A stretch of DNA of 64,000 bases from Gemmatimonadaceae bacterium (GTDB lineage Bacteria; Gemmatimonadota; Gemmatimonadetes; Gemmatimonadales; Gemmatimonadaceae), in contig JAHBVT010000001.1 in the NCBI GenBank assembly GCA_019637355.1, forward strand, positions 3,007,192 to 3,071,191, read 5' to 3'. The notes beneath the pieces are model-generated. The model had not been told where the DNA came from, searched no databases, and saw only the letters and a list, made by a program, of their open reading frames with translations. Position numbers and translations under genes: made by a program. Of this stretch, positions 51,263 to 62,155 are shown in pieces; the first letter of the stretch is position 1; each line of letters opens with the position of its first letter.

Positions 51263-51294
51263 CGGCTGGATGCGCTCGAGTGCGCATCCAGCCG
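51263..51294 (+). promoter_or_regulatory. Leader hairpin before ettA (or terminator of the small ORF)
   Basis: A perfect 13-bp inverted repeat (51263-51275 and 51282-51294) has loop TCGAGT and is followed by GTTTCGATTT. It ends 26 bases before the ettA GTG. A TATCTT just upstream could be a -10 box, putting the hairpin at the mRNA 5' end. Confidence 0.5.
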
Positions 51295-51320
51295 TTTCGA
51301 TTTGACAGGAGAGATCCCGC

Positions 51321-52988
<1,668 letters not shown>

Positions 52989-52989
52989 A

Positions 52990-53073
52990 GACGGAAGACT
53001 GAAGACGGAAGCTTGAAGGGCGCGCTGAGCTCACTCGGTGCGCCCTTCAAGCTTCCGTCGTCCGTCATCCGTC
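52990..53073. terminator. Large inverted repeat built from GACGGAA heptads, bidirectional terminator
   Basis: A 20-bp perfect stem (53004-53023 with 53040-53059) and a 16-nt loop lie between the convergent ettA and His-rich genes. Both arms extend into heptads: GACGGAA, GACTGAA, GACGGAA, GCTTGAA on the left, and TTCCGTC, GTCCGTC, ATCCGTC on the right. A TCTTT follows on the + side. Confidence 0.75.
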
Positions 53074-53074
53074 T

Positions 53075-53647
53075 TTACTCGTGCCCGTGCATCCCCGCCA
53101 TACTCCCGTTCGCGATGCCGAGGTGGTGCGGGGCGTGGTGATCGCCGAGCGCCACCACGCCGATGAAGCCGAGCCCGCGGATGCGGGCGACGGCACGCGC
53201 GTCACTGGGGTTGGCTGCGAGGGCGGCGAAGCGGACGCCATCGGGAACCTCGGCCACTGACATCCGGATCGCGCCGGTAGCGTCGCCGGTCCGCGCGCGC
53301 GCCTGGGTCATCCGGCGGATCGCCTCAAGCGTACGACCGCTCCCCGTCACGGTGAACGCGGCGCCCCCAGCTACCGATTCGGCCCGCACGGTCGCGCGCA
53401 TCGTCACCTCGTCCATATCGATGAGGTGCTGCCGCAGTGCCTCGATGTTCACCTTGGACCAATCCGTGCGGGGGTCGGCATCGAGCATCCGCACGATCTC
53501 GGCGATGGCCGTGAACGCGGACTGCCCGCCTTCCTTGGGCGGGTCGGCGGCGGGATGCTGCATCCCCGGGGTGTGAACGTGATCCTGCGCCTGCGCCGGG
53601 ACGGCAAGCGCAACAACGGCGGTGAGACACATCACGAAACGGCGCAT
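53075..53647 (-). CDS. Exported His-rich protein of unknown function
   Basis: A 190-residue protein with signal peptide (VVALAVPAQAQ). The mature start is HVHTPGMQHPAADPP and the end is HHAPHHLG...MAGMHGHE. The His/Met-rich ends recall metal-binding tails. The body has IVRMLDADPRTDWSKVNIEALRQHLIDMDEV and FAALAANPSDARAVARIRGLGFIGVVALGDHH. It could bind copper or another metal; no known domain is recognised. Divergent from the next gene. Confidence 0.6.
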   Translation of the reverse strand: MRRFVMCLTAVVALAVPAQAQDHVHTPGMQHPAADPPKEGGQSAFTAIAEIVRMLDADPRTDWSKVNIEALRQHLIDMDEVTMRATVRAESVAGGAAFTVTGSGRTLEAIRRMTQARARTGDATGAIRMSVAEVPDGVRFAALAANPSDARAVARIRGLGFIGVVALGDHHAPHHLGIANGSMAGMHGHE

Positions 53648-53736
53648 CGGTTTCTCCGTAAGTTTGCGGTGCCGCCCTTCCGCAGATGCGGCGGCCACCA
53701 TCAATGTAGTTGTACCACCAACCACCATCACCACGT

Positions 53737-54930
53737 ATGCGTCGCGCGCTCAGCACGTTCATCGCTTTTCTGCTCCTCGCCACCCCGTTGTCCGCGCAGG
53801 ACCTCACGATCACCACTGACGTCCTCGACCGCTTCGTCACGGCGCACGACCGCGAGCGCGAGGAGATCGCCGCGCTGGATCCGCAGCTGCGCGAGGTGGA
53901 CCAGAAGATCCGTCGCTTCCGCGAATGCCGCATTGCCTTCGAGGCGGCGGGCTCAGCGTCACGCAGTCGTCTTGGCGGATTGGCTGCCCGTGCCGGCATC
54001 CGCGCCCGCTGCGGCGCCAATGACGAACAAGAAATCGCGCGCGAGAAGGAGACGCTGCGCACGCAGGCCACGGCGCGCGCTGCGCAGGCCGGCAACTTCA
54101 CGGTGCCGCAGTTCTCGCGGCTGCGCCTGCGGCTCGAGCGCATCTACGCCTACGGCGACCGGGTCGGCCTGTCCGACTCCGAGCTCGACGCCGTCAACGC
54201 GCGGCGCGAACGCTTCGGCAGCATCTACGGTGTGAACGCCGCGGCCGTCACGGCGGCCGTCGAAGGGCTCGGGCGCAGCACAAGCGGGATTCCCACCGCC
54301 GGGCAGTGGACTCCTGACTACACGTGGCTGTACGTCGCCCAGCTCTGGGGAATGATGTACGGCACTGGCGCGAACGTCTTCGACGAGGCCTACCAGCCCG
54401 GGCAGTGGACGCGATGGGAGCTGGTCGGCGGCGGCGCGGACGAGAAGATGCTCATCGAGCGCGCCTTCATCAGCCGGGCCGAGGACGGCAGCGAATGGTG
54501 GCGCTACAAGTCGGTCACGGCCGGCGACACGCTGGTCCTCGAGGGGCTCTTCAAGAGCGCCGGCGACGGACTGCAGGAGCTCGTGCGGATGCGCGGGCGG
54601 ATGCCAGGCGAGCGCGAGGCCAGCGAGTTGATGGTGCCCGAGAATATGGCGACGCTGCAGGCCTGGGGGATGTTCCGCTCGCGCCCGACCAAGGAGAGCG
54701 TGGACGGCGCGACGGTCGGCACGGAGAACGTGAGCACCCCGGCCGGTAGCTTCTCTGCGCGCCGCGTGCGCTTCGGCGGCGCAGGAGCGCGGCAGGAATG
54801 GTGGCTGAGCGCGCAGGTACCGGGGGGCTGGGTGCAGTACGTCGTGCGCGCTGACGAGAAGGAAGACGGCTTCACGATGCGCTTGGCGGCGCACGGGACC
54901 GGCGCCCGCAGCGAACTCGGGTCGCGCTGA
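53737..54930 (+). CDS. Exported protein of unknown function
   Basis: A 397-residue protein from ATG 53737 with signal peptide (FLLLATPLSAQD). The first 150 residues are charged and helical (DREREEIAALDPQLREVDQKIRRFREC), possibly a coiled coil, with two cysteines. The second half is beta-rich (MLIERAFISRAEDGSEWWRYKSV, GSFSARRVRFGG, EWWLSAQVPGGWVQYVV), resembling a lipid-binding or lipocalin-like sheet. No family recognised. An upstream in-frame ATG at 53710 would add residues with no signal character. Confidence 0.6.
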   Translation: MRRALSTFIAFLLLATPLSAQDLTITTDVLDRFVTAHDREREEIAALDPQLREVDQKIRRFRECRIAFEAAGSASRSRLGGLAARAGIRARCGANDEQEIAREKETLRTQATARAAQAGNFTVPQFSRLRLRLERIYAYGDRVGLSDSELDAVNARRERFGSIYGVNAAAVTAAVEGLGRSTSGIPTAGQWTPDYTWLYVAQLWGMMYGTGANVFDEAYQPGQWTRWELVGGGADEKMLIERAFISRAEDGSEWWRYKSVTAGDTLVLEGLFKSAGDGLQELVRMRGRMPGEREASELMVPENMATLQAWGMFRSRPTKESVDGATVGTENVSTPAGSFSARRVRFGGAGARQEWWLSAQVPGGWVQYVVRADEKEDGFTMRLAAHGTGARSELGSR

Positions 54931-54970
54931 GTCGCTCGACATTCCCAGTGGCCCGGGCGAGATTCGCGTG

Positions 54971-55879
54971 ATGAACAATCTCGCCCGGGCCTTCGCGCTG
55001 CTCGCCGTCGCCGCGGCCCCCGCCGCCCCCGCCGCAGCGCAAGACACCAAGCTGGTCGTTCTCGGCACGGGCACGCCCAACGCCGATCCCGAGCGCAGCG
55101 GTCCGGCGCTGGCCGTCGTGCGCGGCGAGCGCTCGTACTTGGTGGACGCCGGACCTGGCGTCGTACGGCGTGCCAACGCGGCCGCCGCACGACACGGCCT
55201 CACGGCACTCACTCCGCCGCAACTGCGCACGGTGTTCCTGACGCACCTGCACTCAGACCACACGCTGGGCCTGCCCGATGTGATCTTCAGCGGATGGACG
55301 CTCGAGCGCGACGTGCCGCTCGTGGTGTATGGTCCGCCCGGCACGAAGGCGATGGTGGACCACCTGCACGCGGCCTATGCCGCGGACATCCGCAATCGTC
55401 TGGATGGCGCCGAACCGGCCAACGCCGATGGCTGGAAGGTGACGGTGCACGAGATCGAGCCGGGCGTCGTGCTGGACGACGGCAACCTGCGGGTGACGGC
55501 CTTCGCCGTGCCGCACGGTGACTGGGAGGTCGCGTTCGGATATCGCTTCGATGCCCCCGACCGCTCGATCGTCATCTCGGGCGACACGCGCGCCAGCGAT
55601 GCAGTCGTCGCCGCTTGCAACGGTTGCGACCTCCTCGCGCACGAGGTGTACTCGGCGGTGCAGTTCCGCACGCGGCCTCCGGAGTGGCAGCAGTATCACG
55701 CGCGGGCGCACACTTCCACTGACGAGCTGGCGGCCATCGCCCAGCGCGCGCGGCCGGCGGCGCTGCTGCTGTATCACCAGCTCTACTGGGGCACCGACGA
55801 CGCCGGCCTCGTGGCCGAGCTGCGGAGTGCGGGTTGGCGCGGTGCGCTGGAATCCGCGCGCGACCTCGGCGTCTACTGA
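54971..55879 (+). CDS. Exported metallo-beta-lactamase-fold hydrolase, RNase Z-like
   Basis: A 302-residue protein with a signal peptide (VAAAPAAPAAAQD). The zinc motif HLHSDH (about residue 91) is complete, with GTGTPNADPERSGPA at the opening strand, GDTRAS as the fourth metal block and a late ARAHTSTDELA His. This follows the arylsulfatase/RNase Z-like MBL group. The substrate is not visible. ATG 54971 is chosen over GTG 54968. Confidence 0.88.
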   Translation: MNNLARAFALLAVAAAPAAPAAAQDTKLVVLGTGTPNADPERSGPALAVVRGERSYLVDAGPGVVRRANAAAARHGLTALTPPQLRTVFLTHLHSDHTLGLPDVIFSGWTLERDVPLVVYGPPGTKAMVDHLHAAYAADIRNRLDGAEPANADGWKVTVHEIEPGVVLDDGNLRVTAFAVPHGDWEVAFGYRFDAPDRSIVISGDTRASDAVVAACNGCDLLAHEVYSAVQFRTRPPEWQQYHARAHTSTDELAAIAQRARPAALLLYHQLYWGTDDAGLVAELRSAGWRGALESARDLGVY

Positions 55880-55889
55880 ACGCGACGCG

Positions 55890-56615
55890 TCAGCGGACCA
55901 CCCACACCCACGAGAGCACGAGCGTGTGGTTCCATTCGTGCACCTGGCGGGAGGTGATGCGGCTCCATTGGTGCAGGTAGCCGAGCTCCACGCGCTGGCG
56001 TGCGTCGATGGGGATGCCGACGCCGACCTGCGCACGATTCTGAAAGCGGCGCTTCAGCGCGTCGTCGTGCCCGATGGGCAAGAAGAATTCGTTCGCCACG
56101 AAGCCCAGCGCCGGCCCCGCCGACGTCGGCTGCCACGCGAGCGGACGCTGCGCCCTCGCGAAGTATCGGACGCGCTGCTGATACGTGAACGGGCTGAGGT
56201 CCCCGTCCGGCTGCACGACGCCACCCCAGCGCTGCTCGAGTCGCAGGCGCTGCACCACGCTGCCGCTGCCCACCGCCGAGCTCAGCACGAGCTGCTGCCA
56301 GGTGCGGTGCTCACGGATTGGCAGCGGGTTGGGCGATTCGCCGTACGGCGCTGTCGCGATGTACGCGTAGCCCCCGCCCGCACGCAGTCCGTCGCGCAGG
56401 GTCACCTGCACGCCCGGACGCAACAGCACCTGCTGCGGCTCGGCGCCAAGGTCCATCCGGCGCCAGTGGCCATCGAACCACAGCGCCGTGCGCGGCGCCA
56501 CGGCGTGGTCCACGAAGGTGTTGAGCCAAGTGGCCGGCTGTTGCAGGGTGGTCCAATCATCCTGCGCGGCGAGTGGTGCGGCGCCGAGCGCCAGCACGAT
56601 GATGAGTCGTCGCAT
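55890..56615 (-). CDS. DUF2490 outer-membrane beta-barrel
   Basis: A 241-residue protein with signal peptide (LALGAAPLAAQ). The DUF2490 pattern is visible: WLNTFVDHAVAPRTALWFDGHWRR, RLRLEQRW, RVRYFARAQRPL, ANEFFLPIG and a terminal HEWNHTLVLSWVWVV with a C-terminal aromatic-type strand. It is probably a small barrel of unknown function. Convergent with the MBL gene ten bases away. Confidence 0.82.
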   Translation of the reverse strand: MRRLIIVLALGAAPLAAQDDWTTLQQPATWLNTFVDHAVAPRTALWFDGHWRRMDLGAEPQQVLLRPGVQVTLRDGLRAGGGYAYIATAPYGESPNPLPIREHRTWQQLVLSSAVGSGSVVQRLRLEQRWGGVVQPDGDLSPFTYQQRVRYFARAQRPLAWQPTSAGPALGFVANEFFLPIGHDDALKRRFQNRAQVGVGIPIDARQRVELGYLHQWSRITSRQVHEWNHTLVLSWVWVVR

Positions 56616-56696
56616 CCCGAAGGATAACAAGGTGCGCAGGGCGCGACCTCCCGCTAACTTCGCGGCATCACAACTTTACTCGCTCACGACGCAGCC

Positions 56697-57470
56697 TTGA
56701 TCTACTCGCGGTACGTCGCCCTCGGGGATTCGTCCACCGAAGGGCTGGAAGATCCCGGCACTGACGGACGGCACCGCGGCTGGGCGGACCGTCTGGCGCA
56801 GCACGTAGCCGATGCCCAGCGTGCGCCGCTGCAGTACGCCAACCTTGCGGTGCGCGGTCGCAAGACGCGGCACTTGGTGGAGGAGCAGCTCGCGCCGGCG
56901 CTGGCGATGCAACCTGACCTCGCCACGGTGTTCTCGGGCACCAACGACATCATCCGCTCCAACTTCTCGCTCGATTCGGTGATGGCCGACCTGCGCACGC
57001 TGCACACGGCGCTGCGCGGCGCTGGGGCGACGGTGCTGACGATCACGATGCCCGACCTCAGCGAAGTGGCGCCATTCGCGCGACGCGCGCGACCGCGGCT
57101 GCTCGCATTCAACGAGGCGGTGTGTGCGCTCTGCGCGGAGACGGGCGTGTTGCTCCTGGATGTGGCGCGCTTTCCGAGTGCCTGCGATCCGCGGCTCTGG
57201 CACGAGGACCGCCTGCACGCCAACGCCGAGGGGCATCGCCGCATCGCCGCGGGGCTCGCGCACACGCTCGGCCTGTCTGGCTTCGACGATTCTTGGGCTG
57301 CGGCGCTGCCGCCAGCGCCAGCGCCGAACGCGGCGGCGCGTGCGGCGGAAGACCTCCGCTGGGCATCGAAGTATCTGTTTCCGTGGCTTCTGCGCCGTGC
57401 GCTCGGGCGCTCGTCGGGCGACGGGGTGGAGCCGAAATACCCGCAACTGCGTCCCGTGCTGCCCGGCTGA
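56697..57470 (+). CDS. SGNH/GDSL hydrolase
   Basis: A 257-residue protein from TTG 56697, since no ATG or GTG precedes the GDS block. SGNH blocks are VALGDSSTEG (Ser about 12), a Gly in LAVRGRKTRH, GTNDIIRSN (Asn about 82) and DRLHANAEGH (Asp/His about 170). It is a Ser esterase or lipase of unknown substrate. No signal peptide, so it is probably cytoplasmic. The C-terminus has an extra 70 residues with a basic helix. Confidence 0.88.
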   Translation: MIYSRYVALGDSSTEGLEDPGTDGRHRGWADRLAQHVADAQRAPLQYANLAVRGRKTRHLVEEQLAPALAMQPDLATVFSGTNDIIRSNFSLDSVMADLRTLHTALRGAGATVLTITMPDLSEVAPFARRARPRLLAFNEAVCALCAETGVLLLDVARFPSACDPRLWHEDRLHANAEGHRRIAAGLAHTLGLSGFDDSWAAALPPAPAPNAAARAAEDLRWASKYLFPWLLRRALGRSSGDGVEPKYPQLRPVLPG

Positions 57471-57509
57471 CCCGCTTCACGCCGGGCCAGAAATGCGCCA
57501 TACTGGGAA

Positions 57510-57992
57510 ATGGCGACGCTCTACGAAATCCCCGTCACGACGATCGACGGCCGGGACCAGACGCTGGACGCATACCGCGGCCAGGTGCTGCTCGTCGTCA
57601 ACGTAGCGAGCCAATGCGGCTTCACGCCGCAGTACACGGGACTGGAACGCCTGCAGCGCGAACTGGGTCCGCGCGGGTTCAGCGTGCTCGGGTTCCCCTG
57701 CAACCAGTTCGGCGCGCAGGAGCCCGGCGACCCGGAAGAGATCAAGTCGTTCTGCTCGCTACGCTACGACGTGAGCTTCCCGATCTTCAGCAAGGTGGAG
57801 GTCAACGGCAGCGGCACGCATCCGCTGTTCGCCAAGCTCAAGCGCGAACGCCGCGGCGTGCTCTGGACCGAGGCGATCAAGTGGAACTTCACGAAGTTTC
57901 TCGTCGGCCGTGATGGTCGCGTGCTGGCGCGCTTCGCGCCGAAGGACACGCCGGAGATGATCCGCGGCGCAATCGAAAAGGCGCTGGGGTAG
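57510..57992 (+). CDS. Cysteine-type glutathione peroxidase family protein
   Basis: A 160-residue GPx with the catalytic tetrad visible: C36 (NVASQCGFT), Q70 (NQFGAQEPG), W125 and N126 (KWNFTKFL). C82 could be the resolving cysteine. The Cys replaces selenocysteine, as in most bacterial forms, which often use thioredoxin. It reduces peroxides in the cytoplasm. Confidence 0.94.
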   Translation: MATLYEIPVTTIDGRDQTLDAYRGQVLLVVNVASQCGFTPQYTGLERLQRELGPRGFSVLGFPCNQFGAQEPGDPEEIKSFCSLRYDVSFPIFSKVEVNGSGTHPLFAKLKRERRGVLWTEAIKWNFTKFLVGRDGRVLARFAPKDTPEMIRGAIEKALG

Positions 57993-58059
57993 TCCCCCGG
58001 CGCCTGTTCGACTGCCTTGCGCTGCCCGCGTCTTGCGCGTTCCGGTTCGCGCTGCGCGC

Positions 58060-61000
58060 TCAGCGCATTCCGGCCTTGGTGTCCGGATCGCGGCGCAGTC
58101 CGTCCACGCTCGGGCCCGGCCGCTGCCGCGGCCATTGCTCGGCCAGCGTCATCCCGTCGTAGAGCCGGCCGTTCTTCATCACCGCGCTGATGCTGTTGGT
58201 ATTGCGCAGGTCGGCGAGCGGGTCGCGATCGAGGATCACGAGGTCGGCCAGCTTGCCGGCTTCGATTGAACCGAGCTGCTGTCCCAGCCCGATGGCGTCG
58301 GCGCCGACGGTGGTCGCCACGCGCAGCACGTCGTGGTTGGACCAGCCGCCTTCCTTGAGCAGCCACATCTCCCAGTGGTAGCCGAGGCCCTGGAACTGGC
58401 CGTGACTGCCGATGCCCACGCGTCCGCCCTGCTGGAAGATCTTGTACGCATCGGCGGCGTGCTTGGGGAAGGCGTACTCGTCATCGGAGAACCAACCACC
58501 CGGCGTACCGTCGGTGGGGCGGCGGCCGACGCGGCGGCGCGTGTTGGCCGCGAGCTCCGCGTACGGCATCCAGCGCCGCACCTTGGGATCGTCATACGGC
58601 TTCTCGCGTGTGTAAAACCAGTTCTCGCCCCAGGGGCCGCCGTAGTTCACGACCAGCGTCGGCGTGTAGGCGATGCCCGTCCACGCGAAGAAGCCCGTGA
58701 CGTCGCCGTACAGCGGCGTCACCGGAATGTTGTGCTCCTGGCCGCTGTAGCCGTCCTGTGCCATCGAGAGGTTGAGACGGAAGTCCAGCGAACCCTCGGT
58801 GGTCGGCATAATCTCCTGTTCGCGCGCGGCCTGGATGATCCACTGCCGCTGCTCGCGATTGCCGGCCACGTACATCTTGATGGTCTTGGTGTCGTAGTAG
58901 CGGCTGTAGCGCCGCAGCACGCGCCGCGCGTCCTCGAGGTTGCGCACGTTCTCTTCCCAGAACACGCCCGGGCCGGTGCTGTACACGCGCGGGCCCATCG
59001 AGAGTCCCGCGTCCACCATATCGCCGTAGGTGAGCACGTCGGTGGTCGCGGTCTGTGGGTCGCGTGTGGTCGTCACGCCATAGGCGAGGTTGGCGAGGTA
59101 CATCCACGGCTGCGCCTTATGGATGCCCCACGACGGCCACATATGCGCGTGGGTGTCCACGAAGCCCGGGATCACCGTGCGTCCGCTGACGTCGCGGATG
59201 GTGGCGTCGGCGGGAATCTCCACGCTGCCGCGCGCGCCCACGGCGCGGATGCGGTTGTTGACGATGACGATGTCGGCGTTCTCGATGATCTCGGTGCCGC
59301 GCATCGTGATCGCGCGGCCACCGCGCAGCACCAGCGTCCCGCGCGGGATGTCCCGCGCGATGGGCACGCTCACGCGGCGCTCCACCGGCTCGTAGGGCTT
59401 GGGCTTGAGCGTGGTGTCGGCGCGCCAGGTCGCAGAATCGCGCAGCGCCAGCTCGCGCACCCGCGCCGAGTCGATGTCATAGCGCGCGATGGCATTGCCG
59501 ATGCCCCAGAGCACGGAGCGGCCACTGGTGAGCCACGACGGGAACTGCCCGCCGATGTCGGTAAGCTTGCGCGACGGGAACGCCGCGTTGTCGACATTGG
59601 CGACGGAGATCGTCACCGCCTCGCCACGCACCTGCGGCACGGTCACCACGTAGATGTGGTTGCCGACGGTCGCGAGCGCTTGGTCGCCGCGCGGCGCCAT
59701 TATCGTGAGGCTGGCCGGCGGTGGCGGGTTGTCCTCGCGCGGATCGTCGCTGTCCTCCTCGCAGTACACGTGCGACTCGGCGCACTCCACCGAGCTGCCG
59801 GGCGCGATCGGACCGGTCACGCGCACGATGCGGATCTCGTCGGTGCCGTCCCAGCGGATGGACGAAAGCCCCTGACCGCTGGAGAGGACGATGCGTGAGG
59901 TATCCTGCGTGAAGTGCGGCCGCGTGCGGCCCTGCGTCTCGGCGATCACCGTCGCGGCGCCGCCAGCGGCCGGCACCCAGACGAACTCCGTCGCCGCGCC
60001 CGGCGCACCCTGCGCGACGGCGTCGGCGAAGGCGCGAGCAGGGCCGCGGATGGCGACTACGCGACGGCCGTCCGGCGACCAGGCCGGCTGCTGATAGAAT
60101 GCCGGCTCCGTCGTGAGCGGGGCGGGGGAGGCGTTGCGTGCATCGAGCGCGATGCGCATCACGCGGCCGGCGCTGCCGTCCCAGGTGACGTAGGCCAGCG
60201 TGCGCCCGTCGGGCGACCACGCCGGCTGCGCCTCGACGACATCGGCGTTGGTGACGCGCCGCGGCGTGCCGCTGGGCCAATCCATCACATAGAGGCGGTC
60301 GAGCACGGTGAAGGCGAGGCGACGCCCGTCCGGCGAGAGCGCCGGATCACGCAGTTGCCGCGCGACGAAGGTGGACGAATCCGACACCGCGTACTCGAAC
60401 TGCACGCGGGGGCCGGCCGCGATCTCGGCCTGCACGCGGAATGGAATCTCCGCCTGGCCTGAGCCGTCCATCGCGATGCGCCAGAGCTTGCCGCCGTACG
60501 AGGCAACCAGGCTGCGGCCGTCTGGCGTGAAGGCCATTCCCGGCAGCGCGTCGAGCGCGGCGCGCGATTCCATATCGTCGCGCTGGGTGGGGAAGGCCAG
60601 CCAGCGGTCCTCGCCGGTGACGAGATCGCGCAGGCGCAGACCCGTCTGCGCGTCGAAGCGCGAGCCGTAAACGACGACGCGATTGTCCGGCGAAAGCGTC
60701 GGACGTGCCGCCGAACCGTACGAGAAGGTCTGCGTCACCGAGCGACCCGTCTCGCGGTCGTAGCGCACGAGCTGGTACTGCGGGAAGTTCGCGTTGTAGT
60801 GCCAGGCACCGTTGCGTTCGGCGAACCACACGTAGCGTCCGTCGCGGGTGACCGCGGGGCCGGAATGCGCCTGCGTGGCGGCGTTGCCCGTGGTCGCGAT
60901 CAACTGCGTGCCGCTGCCGCCGTCGCGATGGTAGATCCACAGCTTGGTGGTGCCGCCGCGGAAGGGCGCGCGCGCCGCCACGAGATACTGTCCGTCCGGC

Positions 61001-61428
61001 GTCCACGTGGGCGACACGTAGCGGTTGGTCTTGCCGCGTGTCAGTTGCGTCTTCTTGCCGCTGGCGACTTCGAGCAACCAGAGGTTGTCGCCGCCGTCCT
61101 CGTCGCTCACGTAGACGATGTGCTTGCCGTCCGGCGAGAAGCGCGGCTGCGCGTCGAAGGGCATCCCGCTGGTGAGCGCCGTCGCCGTGCCGCCGCCGAT
61201 CGGCATCGTGTACAGGTCGCCGAGCATATCGAACACCAGGGTGCGGCCGTCGGGCGAGACGTCCACCGAGAGCCACGAGCCTTCGGTGGTGTTCAGCGTC
61301 CAGTTCCGCGTGGCCTCCAGCGGCAGGCCGCGGCGCGCCGGGCGGGTGGCGGCGCTGTCCTGCGCCGGCAGGACGAGCGGGAAGAGCAGGGTGCAAGCCA
61401 GCAGTCGCAGGATCGCGGGAACGCGCAT
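58060..61428 (-). CDS. Exported TolB-like propeller fused to an amidohydrolase
   Basis: The 1122-residue protein from ATG 61428 has a signal peptide (LLFPLVLPAQ). About 700 residues carry PD40/TolB-like blades (VDVSPDGRTLVFDM, PRFSPDGKHIVYVSDEDGG, PTWTPDGQYLVAA, PAWSPDGRTLAYV). An amidohydrolase domain of about 400 residues follows, with FVDTHAHMWP (HxH), KTIKMYVAG (likely the Lys), GQEHNIP, GSHGQFQGLG and AGKLADLVILDRDPLAD. This fused architecture is known in this phylum and relatives. The Asp after the barrel expected in many members is not obvious. Substrate unknown. Confidence 0.92.
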   Translation of the reverse strand: MRVPAILRLLACTLLFPLVLPAQDSAATRPARRGLPLEATRNWTLNTTEGSWLSVDVSPDGRTLVFDMLGDLYTMPIGGGTATALTSGMPFDAQPRFSPDGKHIVYVSDEDGGDNLWLLEVASGKKTQLTRGKTNRYVSPTWTPDGQYLVAARAPFRGGTTKLWIYHRDGGSGTQLIATTGNAATQAHSGPAVTRDGRYVWFAERNGAWHYNANFPQYQLVRYDRETGRSVTQTFSYGSAARPTLSPDNRVVVYGSRFDAQTGLRLRDLVTGEDRWLAFPTQRDDMESRAALDALPGMAFTPDGRSLVASYGGKLWRIAMDGSGQAEIPFRVQAEIAAGPRVQFEYAVSDSSTFVARQLRDPALSPDGRRLAFTVLDRLYVMDWPSGTPRRVTNADVVEAQPAWSPDGRTLAYVTWDGSAGRVMRIALDARNASPAPLTTEPAFYQQPAWSPDGRRVVAIRGPARAFADAVAQGAPGAATEFVWVPAAGGAATVIAETQGRTRPHFTQDTSRIVLSSGQGLSSIRWDGTDEIRIVRVTGPIAPGSSVECAESHVYCEEDSDDPREDNPPPPASLTIMAPRGDQALATVGNHIYVVTVPQVRGEAVTISVANVDNAAFPSRKLTDIGGQFPSWLTSGRSVLWGIGNAIARYDIDSARVRELALRDSATWRADTTLKPKPYEPVERRVSVPIARDIPRGTLVLRGGRAITMRGTEIIENADIVIVNNRIRAVGARGSVEIPADATIRDVSGRTVIPGFVDTHAHMWPSWGIHKAQPWMYLANLAYGVTTTRDPQTATTDVLTYGDMVDAGLSMGPRVYSTGPGVFWEENVRNLEDARRVLRRYSRYYDTKTIKMYVAGNREQRQWIIQAAREQEIMPTTEGSLDFRLNLSMAQDGYSGQEHNIPVTPLYGDVTGFFAWTGIAYTPTLVVNYGGPWGENWFYTREKPYDDPKVRRWMPYAELAANTRRRVGRRPTDGTPGGWFSDDEYAFPKHAADAYKIFQQGGRVGIGSHGQFQGLGYHWEMWLLKEGGWSNHDVLRVATTVGADAIGLGQQLGSIEAGKLADLVILDRDPLADLRNTNSISAVMKNGRLYDGMTLAEQWPRQRPGPSVDGLRRDPDTKAGMR

Positions 61429-61521
61429 CGGGGTGCTCCAACGGGGGGAGACGGTCCGCGCACGCTGCGCGGAGCTACAGGCGGAGAACTTCTCCTCGCC
61501 GCCGCGGATTGTCCACTCACG

Positions 61522-62121
61522 ATGCCCGATTCCGACGCCACCGACTCTGCCACACCCGCCGAGCCGCCGCCGTCGCCGGCAACGCGCTGGCAGCGTTTCC
61601 GGCGCTACGTCACCTGGACCAACGCGCTCACGCTGCTCCTGCTCGCGTGGGTCGCGCCGCGGTTGCTGCCGCACCTCGGCGCCGTGGTCGGCGTGGAATC
61701 CGGTCCGGCGACGACGCCCGCCTACGCCTACGTGGGGCTCGACGGCGAGCCACTCTCCGACGAATCGCTGCGCGGCAAGGTGGTGCTCGTGAACTTCTGG
61801 GCGACTTGGTGTACGCCCTGCCGCGTGGAAATGCCGGCGCTGGACCGGATGCACCGCCGGCACGAGGATGCGGGCTTTGTAGTCGTGGGGCTGGCGGTGG
61901 ACCGCGTGAGCACCGAGGCCGTGCGCGACTTCGTGCGCGAGCGAGGCGTCAGTTATCCGATCGCGCACGTGGACCCAAGCGCTGAGGCGACCTTCGGCGG
62001 CGTGCGTGGATATCCGACGTCGTTTCTGCTCGACCGCCAAGGACGCATCCGGCACACGGTGATCGGGCCAGTGGCGCCGGTGAGCCTCGAGCCCGCCGTG
62101 CGCCGGCTACTGGCCGAGTAG
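61522..62121 (+). CDS. Membrane-anchored TlpA-type thioredoxin
   Basis: A 199-residue protein. One N-terminal membrane segment (ALTLLLLAWVAPRLLPHLG) anchors a TlpA/ResA-like domain with CTPC at C97/C100 (NFWATWCTPC), DRMHRRHEDAGFVVVG, and cis-Pro in GGVRGYPTSFLLD. It likely reduces disulfides, for example in apocytochrome c. The start at 61522 was chosen as the first ATG past the divergent amidohydrolase promoter region. Confidence 0.92.
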   Translation: MPDSDATDSATPAEPPPSPATRWQRFRRYVTWTNALTLLLLAWVAPRLLPHLGAVVGVESGPATTPAYAYVGLDGEPLSDESLRGKVVLVNFWATWCTPCRVEMPALDRMHRRHEDAGFVVVGLAVDRVSTEAVRDFVRERGVSYPIAHVDPSAEATFGGVRGYPTSFLLDRQGRIRHTVIGPVAPVSLEPAVRRLLAE

Positions 62122-62155
62122 GTGAATCACCGACTTGCCGCTCGGCGCCGCCATC

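Noticed and set aside
58333-59898. 521-codon open frame antisense to the propeller-amidohydrolase
   Set aside because: Same shadow effect; the minus strand encodes the HxH motif and propeller blades without a break.
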